Shown: one piece after another, positions 1 through 6,812 of the stretch
Layout: each line of letters starts with the position of its first letter
Numbering within the stretch: the first letter of the stretch is position 1
Source: Candidatus Melainabacteria bacterium MEL.A1
Lineage (GTDB): Bacteria; Cyanobacteriota; Vampirovibrionia; Gastranaerophilales; Gastranaerophilaceae
DNA: 64,000 nucleotides
Direction of reading: 5' to 3'
Assembly: GCA_001765415.1 (NCBI GenBank)
Contig: CP017245.1
Coordinates: forward strand, 1,240,001-1,304,000
Notes under the pieces: model-generated
Database searches by the model: none
Told to the model about the DNA's origin: nothing
The model's input: the letters and a program-made list of their open reading frames with translations, nothing else
Program-made: the position numbers and the translations under genes

Positions 1-675
1 TAATACTTTCTGTTCTTTTTTAAGATTGTTTGGAATTGCGACAACCAAGTCTTTTTCTATAATTTCATTTTCAGCAAAAGCGTGGTTTACCGATTTTAAG
101 CTTTTATAATTTCTTTCAACAAGTTCTTCATTTGTTTTTCCGTCAAAAGATGCGCTATACATAGCATACAAATTAACCGCATATTTTGTATTAATTTTTG
201 AACCGTTAATTTCTATAATCTTATCGCCTTTTTGCATGCCTGATGACCAAATACTTGCCTCTTTGGGAGCAACAATATCTGTCACATACATATCAAATTT
301 TTCAGATGGCATATTGTGCCACAAAAACGCAGTCATCAAAACTAAAATATATGCACAAATAACATTTGCCACAACGCCGGCAGAAAAGATTATTGCTCGT
401 TGCCAAACAGGTTTGTTTTGTAATCTTTCCGGAGAATTTTGAGGAACATCAGAATCTTTATCATCATCAGGGAATGAAACATATCCGCCGAAAAGAAAAG
501 CATGAATAACAAGAGTTAAATTTCCAACTTTCTTTTCCCACAAAGTAGGTCCAATTGGTAAACCAATTCCAAATTTGTCAACCTTAACTTTAAACATTAA
601 CGCAGTTAAAAGATGCCCAAGTTCATGAACTAGTATTAAAAGCCCGATTAATAAAATCATTATGATGATAGACAT
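1..675 (-). CDS. rseP: RseP/site-2 zinc metalloprotease, C-terminal part outside window
   Basis: Intramembrane M50-family protease that cleaves membrane-bound anti-sigma factors or signal-peptide remnants. The first 225 residues are visible. Residues 1-23 form a membrane helix carrying the zinc motif HELGH (17-21), followed by a GGYVSFP loop, a second membrane segment near residues 90-110 and the start of a PDZ domain (around 115-170). The reading frame is still open at base 1, so the second PDZ/membrane part and the LDGG-type motif are missing. The start at 675 follows a GAGGGAG ribosome site. Known from the family: RseP releases envelope-stress signals; which regulator it serves here cannot be told. 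The next gene on the same strand encodes an exported TonB-C protein. Confidence 0.93.
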   Translation of the reverse strand, partial: MSIIIMILLIGLLILVHELGHLLTALMFKVKVDKFGIGLPIGPTLWEKKVGNLTLVIHAFLFGGYVSFPDDDKDSDVPQNSPERLQNKPVWQRAIIFSAGVVANVICAYILVLMTAFLWHNMPSEKFDMYVTDIVAPKEASIWSSGMQKGDKIIEINGSKINTKYAVNLYAMYSASFDGKTNEELVERNYKSLKSVNHAFAENEIIEKDLVVAIPNNLKKEQKVL

Positions 676-742
676 AAATTCTCCCTCTAAAATTATTTGT
701 ATATACATTTTAGCATAAACAAGATTATAAATCAGGGAACAA

Positions 743-1465
743 CTATCTAAACATATAATTTGGACTTCCTAATCTCGGAGTTGAACGAAATTGCTTGTAA
801 AGGGTTGCAGAATAAGGTAGTTCGTCATAGTTGCTTAACTCAGCCGGAAATGGTTCAACTTTTATATTCGCAAAAGTATCCATAATTTTTTTATCATATT
901 CAGAAATTCCTGATGATTGTGTTAACCTAAAATTTCTAATAGTTCCATCTTTCAAAATTGTGCATTTTATAACCGGTTCTTGCGGAATATAATTATACGT
1001 CGTCGGAATTCTATCAAACATATATTTGCTTACTTTATTGATATATTTTTTATAAGCTTCCTGTGATTGTGCTGATGGTTCAACCGGTATAATTGACATT
1101 CTTGCAGATTGATACTTTTGCACAATATGCTGAAAACCACTCGTCATAGTAACATAACTTACATTGCAATCTTTAGGAAATGGTTTAAATGGTGCAGATT
1201 TTTGAACAGCCTCAATAACCGCATTATCAAAATCAGTTCCACTCGCTTTATCTAATTTTATGTCAGAAACACTTCCATCTGCATTAATATTATACGTAAC
1301 AGTAGTACTGGCACTGGTTTCGCCTTTATAGCTAAGGTTACTTTTGACTGCCTGTTGTGCCTCTTTTGCATATTCATTAAAAAAAGCATTCGCATCAAAA
1401 TCGTCTGCCAACACCAAATTTGCGCTAAACAAAACAAGCATCAAAAAAACAATAATCTTTTTCAT
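743..1465 (-). CDS. Secreted protein with two TonB C-terminal-like domains
   Basis: A 240-residue exported protein. Residues 1-20 are a typical signal peptide (lysines, hydrophobic core, cleavage after VLA). Two TonB-C-like modules follow, at about 40-110 and 150-230. Each has the pattern of this fold: a strand with (Y/K)xINxDGSV or CTILKDGTI, then a short strand ending SSG, then a helix leading to a PFP motif (APFKPFP and VEPFPAEL). TonB-C domains normally touch outer-membrane receptors, but this protein lacks the TonB membrane anchor and proline-rich spacer, so it is probably a free periplasmic protein of unknown role. It lies 20 bp downstream of ffh on the same strand and has its own RBS (AAAGGAG). 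Confidence 0.75.
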   Translation of the reverse strand: MKKIIVFLMLVLFSANLVLADDFDANAFFNEYAKEAQQAVKSNLSYKGETSASTTVTYNINADGSVSDIKLDKASGTDFDNAVIEAVQKSAPFKPFPKDCNVSYVTMTSGFQHIVQKYQSARMSIIPVEPSAQSQEAYKKYINKVSKYMFDRIPTTYNYIPQEPVIKCTILKDGTIRNFRLTQSSGISEYDKKIMDTFANIKVEPFPAELSNYDELPYSATLYKQFRSTPRLGSPNYMFR

Positions 1466-1484
1466 AAAACTCCTTTCAAATTTG

Positions 1485-2909
1485 TTATTTGAAACGACGC
1501 ATCATTTTCATAGCTTTGTTAACGGCATGTTTACCCAATTTTCCATTAAAACCGCCAAGTCCGCCTAAATTCCCCATTTTGCTCAAATCAGGCATGCTCA
1601 TTTTGCCGAACATGTTTTTCATGTCAGACATGCCTTTCATCATTGTTCGCATTTGTTCAAATTGCTTGATATAATTATTGATTTCTGCCAAATCCATGCC
1701 ACAACCCTTTGCGATACGTTTTTTTCTGCTTGTGTTTATTAAATCAGGGTTTGAACGCTCTTGTGGTGTCATGCTTGATATGAAAACTTCCATTTTCTTA
1801 AACTGTTTTTCTCCTTCATGGGAAAGTTTATCTCTATCATCTTTACCAATATTAATTCCCAACATACCGAGCATATTTCCCATAGAACCAAAAGCCTGCA
1901 TTTGTTTTTGCATTTTCAAGAAATCATTATAAGAAAAATTATTCTTACTCATTTTTTCTTCAAGTTCTAATGCCTGTTTTTCGTCAAAAACTTCTTGCGC
2001 ACGTTCTACAAGAGAAACAATATCTCCCATGCCAAGTATTCTTGTTGCCATGCGCTCAGGATAAAAGTCCTCCAAAGCGTTCAATTTTTCGCCTGTTCCG
2101 GTCAATTTAATAGGTTTTCCGGTACAATAAACAACGCTTAACGCAGAGCCACCCCTGCTATCACCATCCAATTTTGTTAAAACTAAACCGGTTAAGCCTA
2201 ACTGTGCATCAAAGTTCTCCGCAACATTAACCGCCTCTTGACCAGTCATAGAGTCAATTACCAATAATTTTTCACTTGGCTTGAAAATTCTGTCAATCAA
2301 TAACAATTCAGCCATCATGTCTGTGTCAATCTGTAATCTGCCCGCAGTATCCAAAATCAATGTATTGAACCCGTTTTCATTTGCATAATTAATAGCTTCT
2401 CTTACAATCTGCTGAACATCTTTGCAATCAGGAATAGTAAAAACTTCGTTCTCAATTTCTTTTCCTAAAGTTATCAATTGAGTAATCGCAGCCGGTCTAT
2501 AGACATCACATGCAACCAAAAGTGGTTTTCTGCCATCTTTTTTCAATTTGACTGCAAGCTTTGCTGAAGATGTTGTTTTGCCCGCACCCTGCAAACCTAA
2601 CATCATTATTAGATTAGGATTTCCTGAAAAATCAAGTGGTTTATTTTCCTTACCCAAAAGATCAATAAGTTCGTCATGCACAATTTTAATCAATTGTTGA
2701 GAAGGATTTACCCCTTCAAGAACTTTTTCGCCTTCCGCTCTATCCTTGATATTAGAGATAAAAGCTTTCACAACTCTCAAGTTTACATCGGCATCCAAAA
2801 GCGCGCGTCTAATCTCTCTCAACGCATCTTGCATGTTGTCTTGAGTAAGTTCTTTTCCATTTGTATTATTGATTATTTCCCGTAATTTATCGCTTAAATT
2901 GTCAAACAT
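1485..2909 (-). CDS. ffh: Signal recognition particle GTPase Ffh
   Basis: SRP54 protein that binds signal sequences emerging from the ribosome and hands the complex to FtsY at the membrane. All three domains are present in 474 residues: helical N domain (1-90), GTPase G domain with P-loop GLQGAGKTTS (about 105-114), DTAGRLQ and TKLDGDSRGG, and a methionine-rich M domain (about 300-474) with the RNA-binding SRKKRIAKGCG helix. Length is normal for the family. No Shine-Dalgarno precedes the ATG; instead an extended -10 (TGA-TATAAT) ends 6 nt upstream, so the mRNA is probably leaderless. The exported TonB-C protein follows 20 bp downstream. Confidence 0.97.
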   Translation of the reverse strand: MFDNLSDKLREIINNTNGKELTQDNMQDALREIRRALLDADVNLRVVKAFISNIKDRAEGEKVLEGVNPSQQLIKIVHDELIDLLGKENKPLDFSGNPNLIMMLGLQGAGKTTSSAKLAVKLKKDGRKPLLVACDVYRPAAITQLITLGKEIENEVFTIPDCKDVQQIVREAINYANENGFNTLILDTAGRLQIDTDMMAELLLIDRIFKPSEKLLVIDSMTGQEAVNVAENFDAQLGLTGLVLTKLDGDSRGGSALSVVYCTGKPIKLTGTGEKLNALEDFYPERMATRILGMGDIVSLVERAQEVFDEKQALELEEKMSKNNFSYNDFLKMQKQMQAFGSMGNMLGMLGINIGKDDRDKLSHEGEKQFKKMEVFISSMTPQERSNPDLINTSRKKRIAKGCGMDLAEINNYIKQFEQMRTMMKGMSDMKNMFGKMSMPDLSKMGNLGGLGGFNGKLGKHAVNKAMKMMRRFK

Positions 2910-2915
2910 AACTGA

Positions 2916-2921
2916 ATTATA
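2916..2921 (-). promoter_or_regulatory. Extended -10 of ffh, predicted leaderless
   Basis: Reads TGA-TATAAT on the minus strand, then six bases (TCAGTT), then the ATG of ffh. Transcription would start at or next to the A of ATG. No convincing -35 is seen. Confidence 0.6.
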
Positions 2922-3000
2922 TCACAAAATTTGTTAATAAAAATAAAAACATCATACGTTTTTACGATTTAATTTCTAATTTCGTCTGCTAGTATATAAC

Positions 3001-3076
3001 CATACTCCTTAGAGAACTAAGATACACATATCCCTAATCAACAGCTATGCACTTCTTATGTACATAGCTTTTTTTT
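3001..3076 (+). ncRNA. Putative orphan small RNA with intrinsic terminator
   Basis: A plus-strand intrinsic terminator (3043-3076) sits in a gap where no plus-strand gene lies upstream, since ffh is on the minus strand. A TGC-TAGTAT or overlapping TATAAC -10 at 2990-3000 would start an RNA of about 75 nt. The RNA has a small stem CTTAG-agaa-CTAAG near 3008-3021 and a pyrimidine stretch ACTCCTTAG that is complementary to Shine-Dalgarno cores. No protein can be read from it. Function is unknown; a trans-acting regulator is one guess. Confidence 0.4.
3043..3076 (+). terminator. Intrinsic terminator of the putative small RNA
   Basis: Inverted repeat AGCTATG/CATAGCT with a 13-nt loop, directly followed by a run of eight T residues. 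Confidence 0.7.
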
Positions 3077-3080
3077 GTGC

Positions 3081-3200
3081 TACGCACGTAGCCCTTTTTA
3101 ACAATGTTGGTTCATACTTCATACTATTGTATGGAGTTTTACGCACGTAGCCCTTTGTGACAGTATTGGTTCATACTTCATGCTTTTGTATGGAGTTTTA
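3081..3200. repeat. Two tandem 59-bp repeat units (ACGCACGTAGCCC family)
   Basis: Two units with exactly 59-bp period begin at 3081 and 3140 with TACGCACGTAGCCCTTT, and a third begins at 3199 and decays. Inside are GGTTCATACTTCAT and TGTATGGAGTTT. The same family occurs in the other orientation at 25427-25690 and 59672-59870. It has no coding potential. Confidence 0.8.
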
Positions 3201-3293
3201 CGCATGCGAGAGAGGGTAATAGTTTTAACGATACGAACTTTTCACGTTTCACTTCTCATTTTTCTCTCAAATCTGTTGCTTTCACGTTAAAAA

Positions 3294-3366
3294 GTAGCAT
3301 CTAAAATCTTAACGGATAATCTTTTGGGATTTTCCAGCCATTCATTTGGATTAGAGCAGTACAATT
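3294..3366 (-). pseudogene. Remnant of the 3' end of a prepilin-like gene
   Basis: On the minus strand these bases encode the last ~20 residues of a prepilin-like protein (ALIQMNGWKIPKDYPLRF then stop at 3301-3303). The residues match the C-terminus of the intact gene at 24161, with about 90% DNA identity and mostly silent third-base changes. Homology includes a few bases past the stop (GTAGCA). Upstream of the fragment there is no further coding sequence; the promoter of the next gene lies there instead. Confidence 0.8.
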
Positions 3367-3380
3367 AAACTTTTTTATGC

Positions 3381-3386
3381 TAAAAT
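3381..3386 (+). promoter_or_regulatory. Extended -10 of Nudix gene, predicted leaderless
   Basis: TGC-TAAAAT, then exactly six bases, then the ATG at 3393. No ribosome-binding sequence is present. Confidence 0.55.
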
Positions 3387-3392
3387 ACAAAT

Positions 3393-3920
3393 ATGGAATT
3401 TGCAGAAAAAACATTAGATTCAAAACTTATTTTTGATGGCAGGGTTGTAAAGTTATACAAAGATAGCGTTGAATTGCCGACAGGACAAACATCTTTTCGT
3501 GAAGTTATTAAACATTCCGGTGGGGTGGTAATTTTGGCATATAAAGAAGATAAAATTCTTCTTGTAAAACAGTTTAGATATCCTATGAAAGAAGTTCTCT
3601 ATGAACTTCCGGCAGGAAAACTGGAATATGGCGAAGACCCGTTTGAGGCAGCTAAAAGAGAATTGGAAGAAGAAACAGGATATTGCGCAAAAAACTGGAC
3701 TGATTTGGGTTTTGTATATACATCTCCGGGTTATAGCGATGAAAAGTTATACTTGTATAAAGCCGAAGATTTGGAATTTACTTATCGCCATCCTGACGAG
3801 GGTGAAATTCTTGAACCATTAGAAATCAATGCAAAAGAAGTTTTAAATATGATTAATGATGGCAGAATACGTGATGCTAAAACGCTTTGCGCAATTATGA
3901 GAGCGGAAATTAAGGAATAA
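3393..3920 (+). CDS. Nudix hydrolase, ADP-ribose pyrophosphatase type
   Basis: A 175-residue Nudix enzyme that probably splits ADP-ribose or a similar nucleoside diphosphate sugar into AMP and a sugar phosphate. The full Nudix box runs from G75 to G96 (G-x5-E81-x7-R89-E90-L-x-E93-E94-x-G), with the metal-binding glutamates intact. The N-terminal strands (HSGGVVILAY, LVKQFRYP) and the later SPGYSDEKLYLYKA segment are typical of the NudF/YqkG branch. The HAD phosphatase gene follows after 5 bp, so the two are co-transcribed. The start is the first ATG and lacks a Shine-Dalgarno (see promoter at 3381). Confidence 0.9.
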   Translation: MEFAEKTLDSKLIFDGRVVKLYKDSVELPTGQTSFREVIKHSGGVVILAYKEDKILLVKQFRYPMKEVLYELPAGKLEYGEDPFEAAKRELEEETGYCAKNWTDLGFVYTSPGYSDEKLYLYKAEDLEFTYRHPDEGEILEPLEINAKEVLNMINDGRIRDAKTLCAIMRAEIKE

Positions 3921-3925
3921 TTATA

Positions 3926-4732
3926 ATGGCAGGTAAAATTAAACTGGTTGCGACAGACATAGATGGGACAATTGTAAAATGGGATACAAGTGTTTCTGAA
4001 AATGTGAAAAATTGTATTAAAAACTTGCAAAATAACGGAATTAAAGTTGTTCTTGTTACTGGTAGAATGCACTGTGCAACAGAACATTTGAGAAATGAAT
4101 TAGGTTTAAATTCTCCTGTTGTATCTTATCAAGGCGGATTAATCAAAGATAATTCCGGCAAAACGCTTTATCAGGAAAATTTGGATAGTAAATGCGCAAA
4201 AGAAATTATTGAATGGGCGCATGCTGACAATATTCACCTTAACCTATATATTGACGACAAATTGTATGTTGAAAAAGATGATGATTGCGTAAAAAAATAC
4301 ACTGATGGTAAATTTGTGTCATATACGGTTTGTCCGTTTGATAGTTTGAAAATCGAAAATGTGAACAAAATTCTTGCAATAGATTATGGTAACGCAGAAC
4401 GTGTTACGGGTTGGGTAAAAGAATTGCAGGCCAAATATCCAAATTTGTATATTGTTAAATCAACTCCATTTTTCTGTGAAATAGGAAGTTCTATGGCGAA
4501 AAAATCTCTTGGTGTAGAATTTTTGGCAAAATATTGGGGATTAAGCAAAGACGAAATTTTGACAATTGGTGATCAAAATAACGATATTGAGCTTTTAAAA
4601 GCCGGTGGTGTAAAAGTTGCAATGGGGAATGCAACACAGGAATTAAAAGAATGTGCTACATATATTACTGATACTGTAGAAAATGACGGTTTTGTAAAGG
4701 CTATTGAAAAATTCTGTGCGCTTCCTGTTTAA
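3926..4732 (+). CDS. Cof-type HAD-family phosphatase
   Basis: Cytosolic haloacid dehalogenase-like phosphatase of 268 residues, of the class with a large C2 cap. Motif I is D11-I-D13-G-T, with D11 as the phospho-accepting aspartate and D13 as acid/base. VLVTGR is motif II, a lysine in SSMAKKSLG is the motif III position, and GDQNND (about 215-220) is motif IV. The family hydrolyses sugar phosphates, FMN or pyridoxal phosphate; the substrate cannot be told from sequence. It starts 5 bp after the Nudix gene, suggesting joint nucleotide or sugar-phosphate clean-up. Confidence 0.9.
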   Translation: MAGKIKLVATDIDGTIVKWDTSVSENVKNCIKNLQNNGIKVVLVTGRMHCATEHLRNELGLNSPVVSYQGGLIKDNSGKTLYQENLDSKCAKEIIEWAHADNIHLNLYIDDKLYVEKDDDCVKKYTDGKFVSYTVCPFDSLKIENVNKILAIDYGNAERVTGWVKELQAKYPNLYIVKSTPFFCEIGSSMAKKSLGVEFLAKYWGLSKDEILTIGDQNNDIELLKAGGVKVAMGNATQELKECATYITDTVENDGFVKAIEKFCALPV

Positions 4733-4919
4733 AATCAGTGTATGTTATTTTATTGAAGATTAGAATGGTTGTTAAATAGGATTTAATATTACTTTTTCAT
4801 GTCCACAATGGTTTGACTTCTAAAAAAAAATTCTTAAATAAAATTTGTAGATTTCATACGAAAGTATGACGTAAGTTAGCAGGTTTTAGTATATAGTTAA
4901 CATACCAGAGGGTAGATTT

Positions 4920-6458
4920 GTGTTAAACGGTATATTTCAACGACCATATTTGAATAAAGACACACGCAGTCTTGTCAAAAGAAAACAAGACGAAGAGCAG
5001 AACACGTCTTCTGCACAAAGAGAGGAACAAGCAGACCAGAACTCCAAGAGCAAGGGTTTGCAATATGTTGAGCGCAAAACTCCGACATATACTCCTGCAT
5101 ACCAACAACAAAATAATAACGGGGAACAAGTTGACTGGCGACAAATGCGTTCTCAAATTCAGGCGCAGGCAAGATATAACACATCTTCACAACCTACTCA
5201 AGCTCAAGAAACTGCACAATCTGCCGAAGTTATGCCAACTAAGACACTTTCCGGCAGAAGTACGGTAATTAATATTGCGCAAATATTAAAAGATTTTAGA
5301 AATACTGCTGCAGCAATCGGTACTCCTGAAGATTTGAAAGAAGAAGTTAACGGCTATCTTTCTTTGGTTGAAGCGCAAGTTAAAAAAGATAATCCAAATA
5401 CAAAACTTGTTAAATCAAATTTGAAAAATGCGTCATCAATTCTTGATACATATATTTCTCAAACTTTGAATAAGGATTCAAAAGTTGTAGAAAATTGGGT
5501 TGATGCACTATTTTTGCAACAAGTTGATTTTAAATACAATGAAGGAGATGTCAATCCGCAATTCTTAGTTAAATTTCCGGAAGGTAGTACCCAAGAAGAA
5601 ACAAAAACAGAAGAAAAATCAGTTGTTGAAGATACTGTTAAAGAACCTGTAGATAAGGAAATTGAAACTGATGCAAAAGTTGTTTCATTAATTCCACAAG
5701 ACAAAGAATTGAAATCATTATTTATTCAATCTAAAAAATTAGCTTATGCTAATGAGCCTGAAAAAGCAATTGCAACATTCCAAAAAGCATTGAAAAGAGC
5801 TGATGAAGTAGGTGATAATGAAACAAAATCAAAAGTTTACTATGAAGTTGGTAAGATTTATGATGATCACGACTATTATTCACAAGCTTTAACAAGTTAT
5901 AATAATTCACTTAACACAAATGACAAAAACGTAAAAACCAAAGCGCATTATGCAATGGCGCAGATTTATGATGATGTAAATCAAATTCAACCTGCGATGG
6001 ATCATTATTTTAATTCTATTTCCTTTGCCGGCGAAACAGAAAATTTGACAGCACAAACAACATCATTAACAAAAATGGGAAATATTTTGACAGATATGTA
6101 TGATGATGAGGCAATGAATTATATTTCTATTGCTGATGACTTGGCTTCACAGACAGATAACTCCAAGTTAAAAGGATTTGTATCATCAAGTATGGGTGAT
6201 GCGTTTGAAAGGTTTGGGTTTTCGCAAGATGCTTTAAAATCTTATTCAAAAGCTGTAAAACATTACACAGAATCAGATTCCCCTTTAAAAACAGCTCAAA
6301 ATTACACCAAAGCAGCTGACATAATGGTTGAGCATAGTAATGTTGCAAAAGCAAAAGGTTTGTTGGTAAAAGCACAAAGTTACGCAAGACAAACAGATGA
6401 CGTAAATTTGATGAACGAAATCAACGACAAACTAAGCAACCTTGAATTGTTGGGGTAG
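4920..6458 (+). CDS. TPR-repeat protein with low-complexity N-terminus
   Basis: A 512-residue protein with no signal peptide. Residues 1-80 are polar and rich in Q, N and K. Residues 105-195 form a helical block, and from about 260 to 505 there are successive tetratricopeptide-like helix pairs (for example KLAYANEPEKAIATFQKALKR and YEVGKIYDDHDYYSQALTSY, broken here for length). TPR arrays act as protein-protein scaffolds; the partner is unknown. The start is GTG at 4920, behind GAGGGTAGATTT. A small hairpin TCATAC-gaaa-GTATGA lies at about 4855-4870 in its leader region. The gene stands alone between the HAD gene and the toxin-like locus. Confidence 0.75.
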   Translation: MLNGIFQRPYLNKDTRSLVKRKQDEEQNTSSAQREEQADQNSKSKGLQYVERKTPTYTPAYQQQNNNGEQVDWRQMRSQIQAQARYNTSSQPTQAQETAQSAEVMPTKTLSGRSTVINIAQILKDFRNTAAAIGTPEDLKEEVNGYLSLVEAQVKKDNPNTKLVKSNLKNASSILDTYISQTLNKDSKVVENWVDALFLQQVDFKYNEGDVNPQFLVKFPEGSTQEETKTEEKSVVEDTVKEPVDKEIETDAKVVSLIPQDKELKSLFIQSKKLAYANEPEKAIATFQKALKRADEVGDNETKSKVYYEVGKIYDDHDYYSQALTSYNNSLNTNDKNVKTKAHYAMAQIYDDVNQIQPAMDHYFNSISFAGETENLTAQTTSLTKMGNILTDMYDDEAMNYISIADDLASQTDNSKLKGFVSSSMGDAFERFGFSQDALKSYSKAVKHYTESDSPLKTAQNYTKAADIMVEHSNVAKAKGLLVKAQSYARQTDDVNLMNEINDKLSNLELLG

Positions 6459-6473
6459 TTTATATTAATAATA

Positions 6474-6502
6474 TTGACATAATTGCTCCAAAACACTATA
6501 AT
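6474..6502 (+). promoter_or_regulatory. Consensus sigma-70 promoter of the small-peptide locus
   Basis: Perfect TTGACA (6474-6479), a 17-bp spacer and perfect TATAAT (6497-6502). This is the strongest promoter recognised in the window. Start of transcription is expected near 6509. Confidence 0.9.
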
Positions 6503-6582
6503 GATATTGGGTAAGCCCTAAATTTCTCCACTTCTGGCGGACAGACTAAAAATCGGTATAAACGCAGAAGGAGGTGATAATT

Positions 6583-6654
6583 TTGGAAATCAGTATAACT
6601 GAAAAAGCGCTAGTGCTTATCTTGTTGATAATCGTAGCGCTTAAAACCAAATAA
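6583..6654 (+). CDS. 23-residue hydrophobic peptide, candidate type I toxin
   Basis: Tiny ORF starting with TTG behind a near-perfect ribosome site AAGGAGGTGAT with 4-bp spacing. The peptide is ITEKALVLILLIIVALKTK after a short MEIS leader: one hydrophobic helix flanked by charged residues, ending in K-T-K. Size and layout match membrane-acting type I toxins of other phyla (Fst, TxpA/BsrG, holin-like), although no sequence family is recognised. The 5' leader holds CTTCTG (6531-6536), able to pair with CAGAAG (6565-6570) against the ribosome site, and AAGCCCT (6513-6519), complementary to AGGGCTT (6658-6664) after the stop. Both are devices used by type I toxin mRNAs to delay translation. An antisense promoter faces the gene from 6734. 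Confidence 0.65.
   Translation: MEISITEKALVLILLIIVALKTK
6604..6643 (-). terminator. Intrinsic terminator of the antisense RNA, inside the peptide ORF
   Basis: Perfect 8-bp outer stem (AAGCGCTA with TAGCGCTT) plus inner 5-bp stem TTATC/GATAA. On the minus strand it is followed by a T-run, while the plus strand shows only AAAACC. The hairpin is therefore directional against the peptide gene. Confidence 0.65.
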
Positions 6655-6667
6655 CAGAGGGCTTTTA

Positions 6668-6697
6668 AAGGGGCAAGCTGGAACTTGCTCCGCCCTT
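6668..6697 (+). terminator. 3' hairpin of the small-peptide transcript
   Basis: AAGGG-GCAAG pairs with CTTGC-tccg-CCCTT, leaving a 4-nt bulge, followed by T-rich ATTTTTATT. An imperfect intrinsic terminator. Confidence 0.5.
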
Positions 6698-6706
6698 CAT
6701 ATTTTT

Positions 6707-6734
6707 ATTATAACTCTTTTTTCACAAATTTCAA
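6707..6734 (-). promoter_or_regulatory. Minus-strand promoter of the antisense RNA
   Basis: Read on the minus strand: TTGAAA (6734-6729), 16-bp spacer, TATAAT (6712-6707). Only one mismatch from the sigma-70 consensus. The only thing downstream before a terminator is the complement of the peptide gene. Confidence 0.65.
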
Positions 6735-6760
6735 CCCTGATATATAATTTTTTACAAACA

Positions 6761-6795
6761 AAAATCGGACTGAGAATATCCAGTCCGATTTTTAG
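6761..6795. terminator. Bidirectional intrinsic terminator after the Fe-ADH gene
   Basis: Perfect 12-bp stem AAAATCGGACTG/CAGTCCGATTTT with a short loop, flanked by A and T runs. It ends the Fe-ADH transcript and shields the antisense promoter. Confidence 0.85.
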
Positions 6796-6812
6796 TTTTG
6801 TGTTATATCAAC

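Larger units (their letters stand above)
6600..6700 (-). ncRNA. Predicted antisense antitoxin RNA
   Basis: A minus-strand promoter at 6707-6734 would start an RNA near 6700 that runs through the 3' half of the peptide gene. It would end in an intrinsic terminator formed by bases 6604-6643 (stem AAGCGCTA/TAGCGCTT with inner TTATC/GATAA, then TTTTTC at about 6606-6600). The ~100-nt product is fully complementary to the end of the toxin-like mRNA. This is inferred from promoter and terminator alone. Confidence 0.55.

Noticed and set aside
4855..4870. TCATAC-gaaa-GTATGA hairpin as a terminator or riboswitch before the TPR gene
   Set aside because: Only 6 bp, no T-run, and no larger conserved structure visible.
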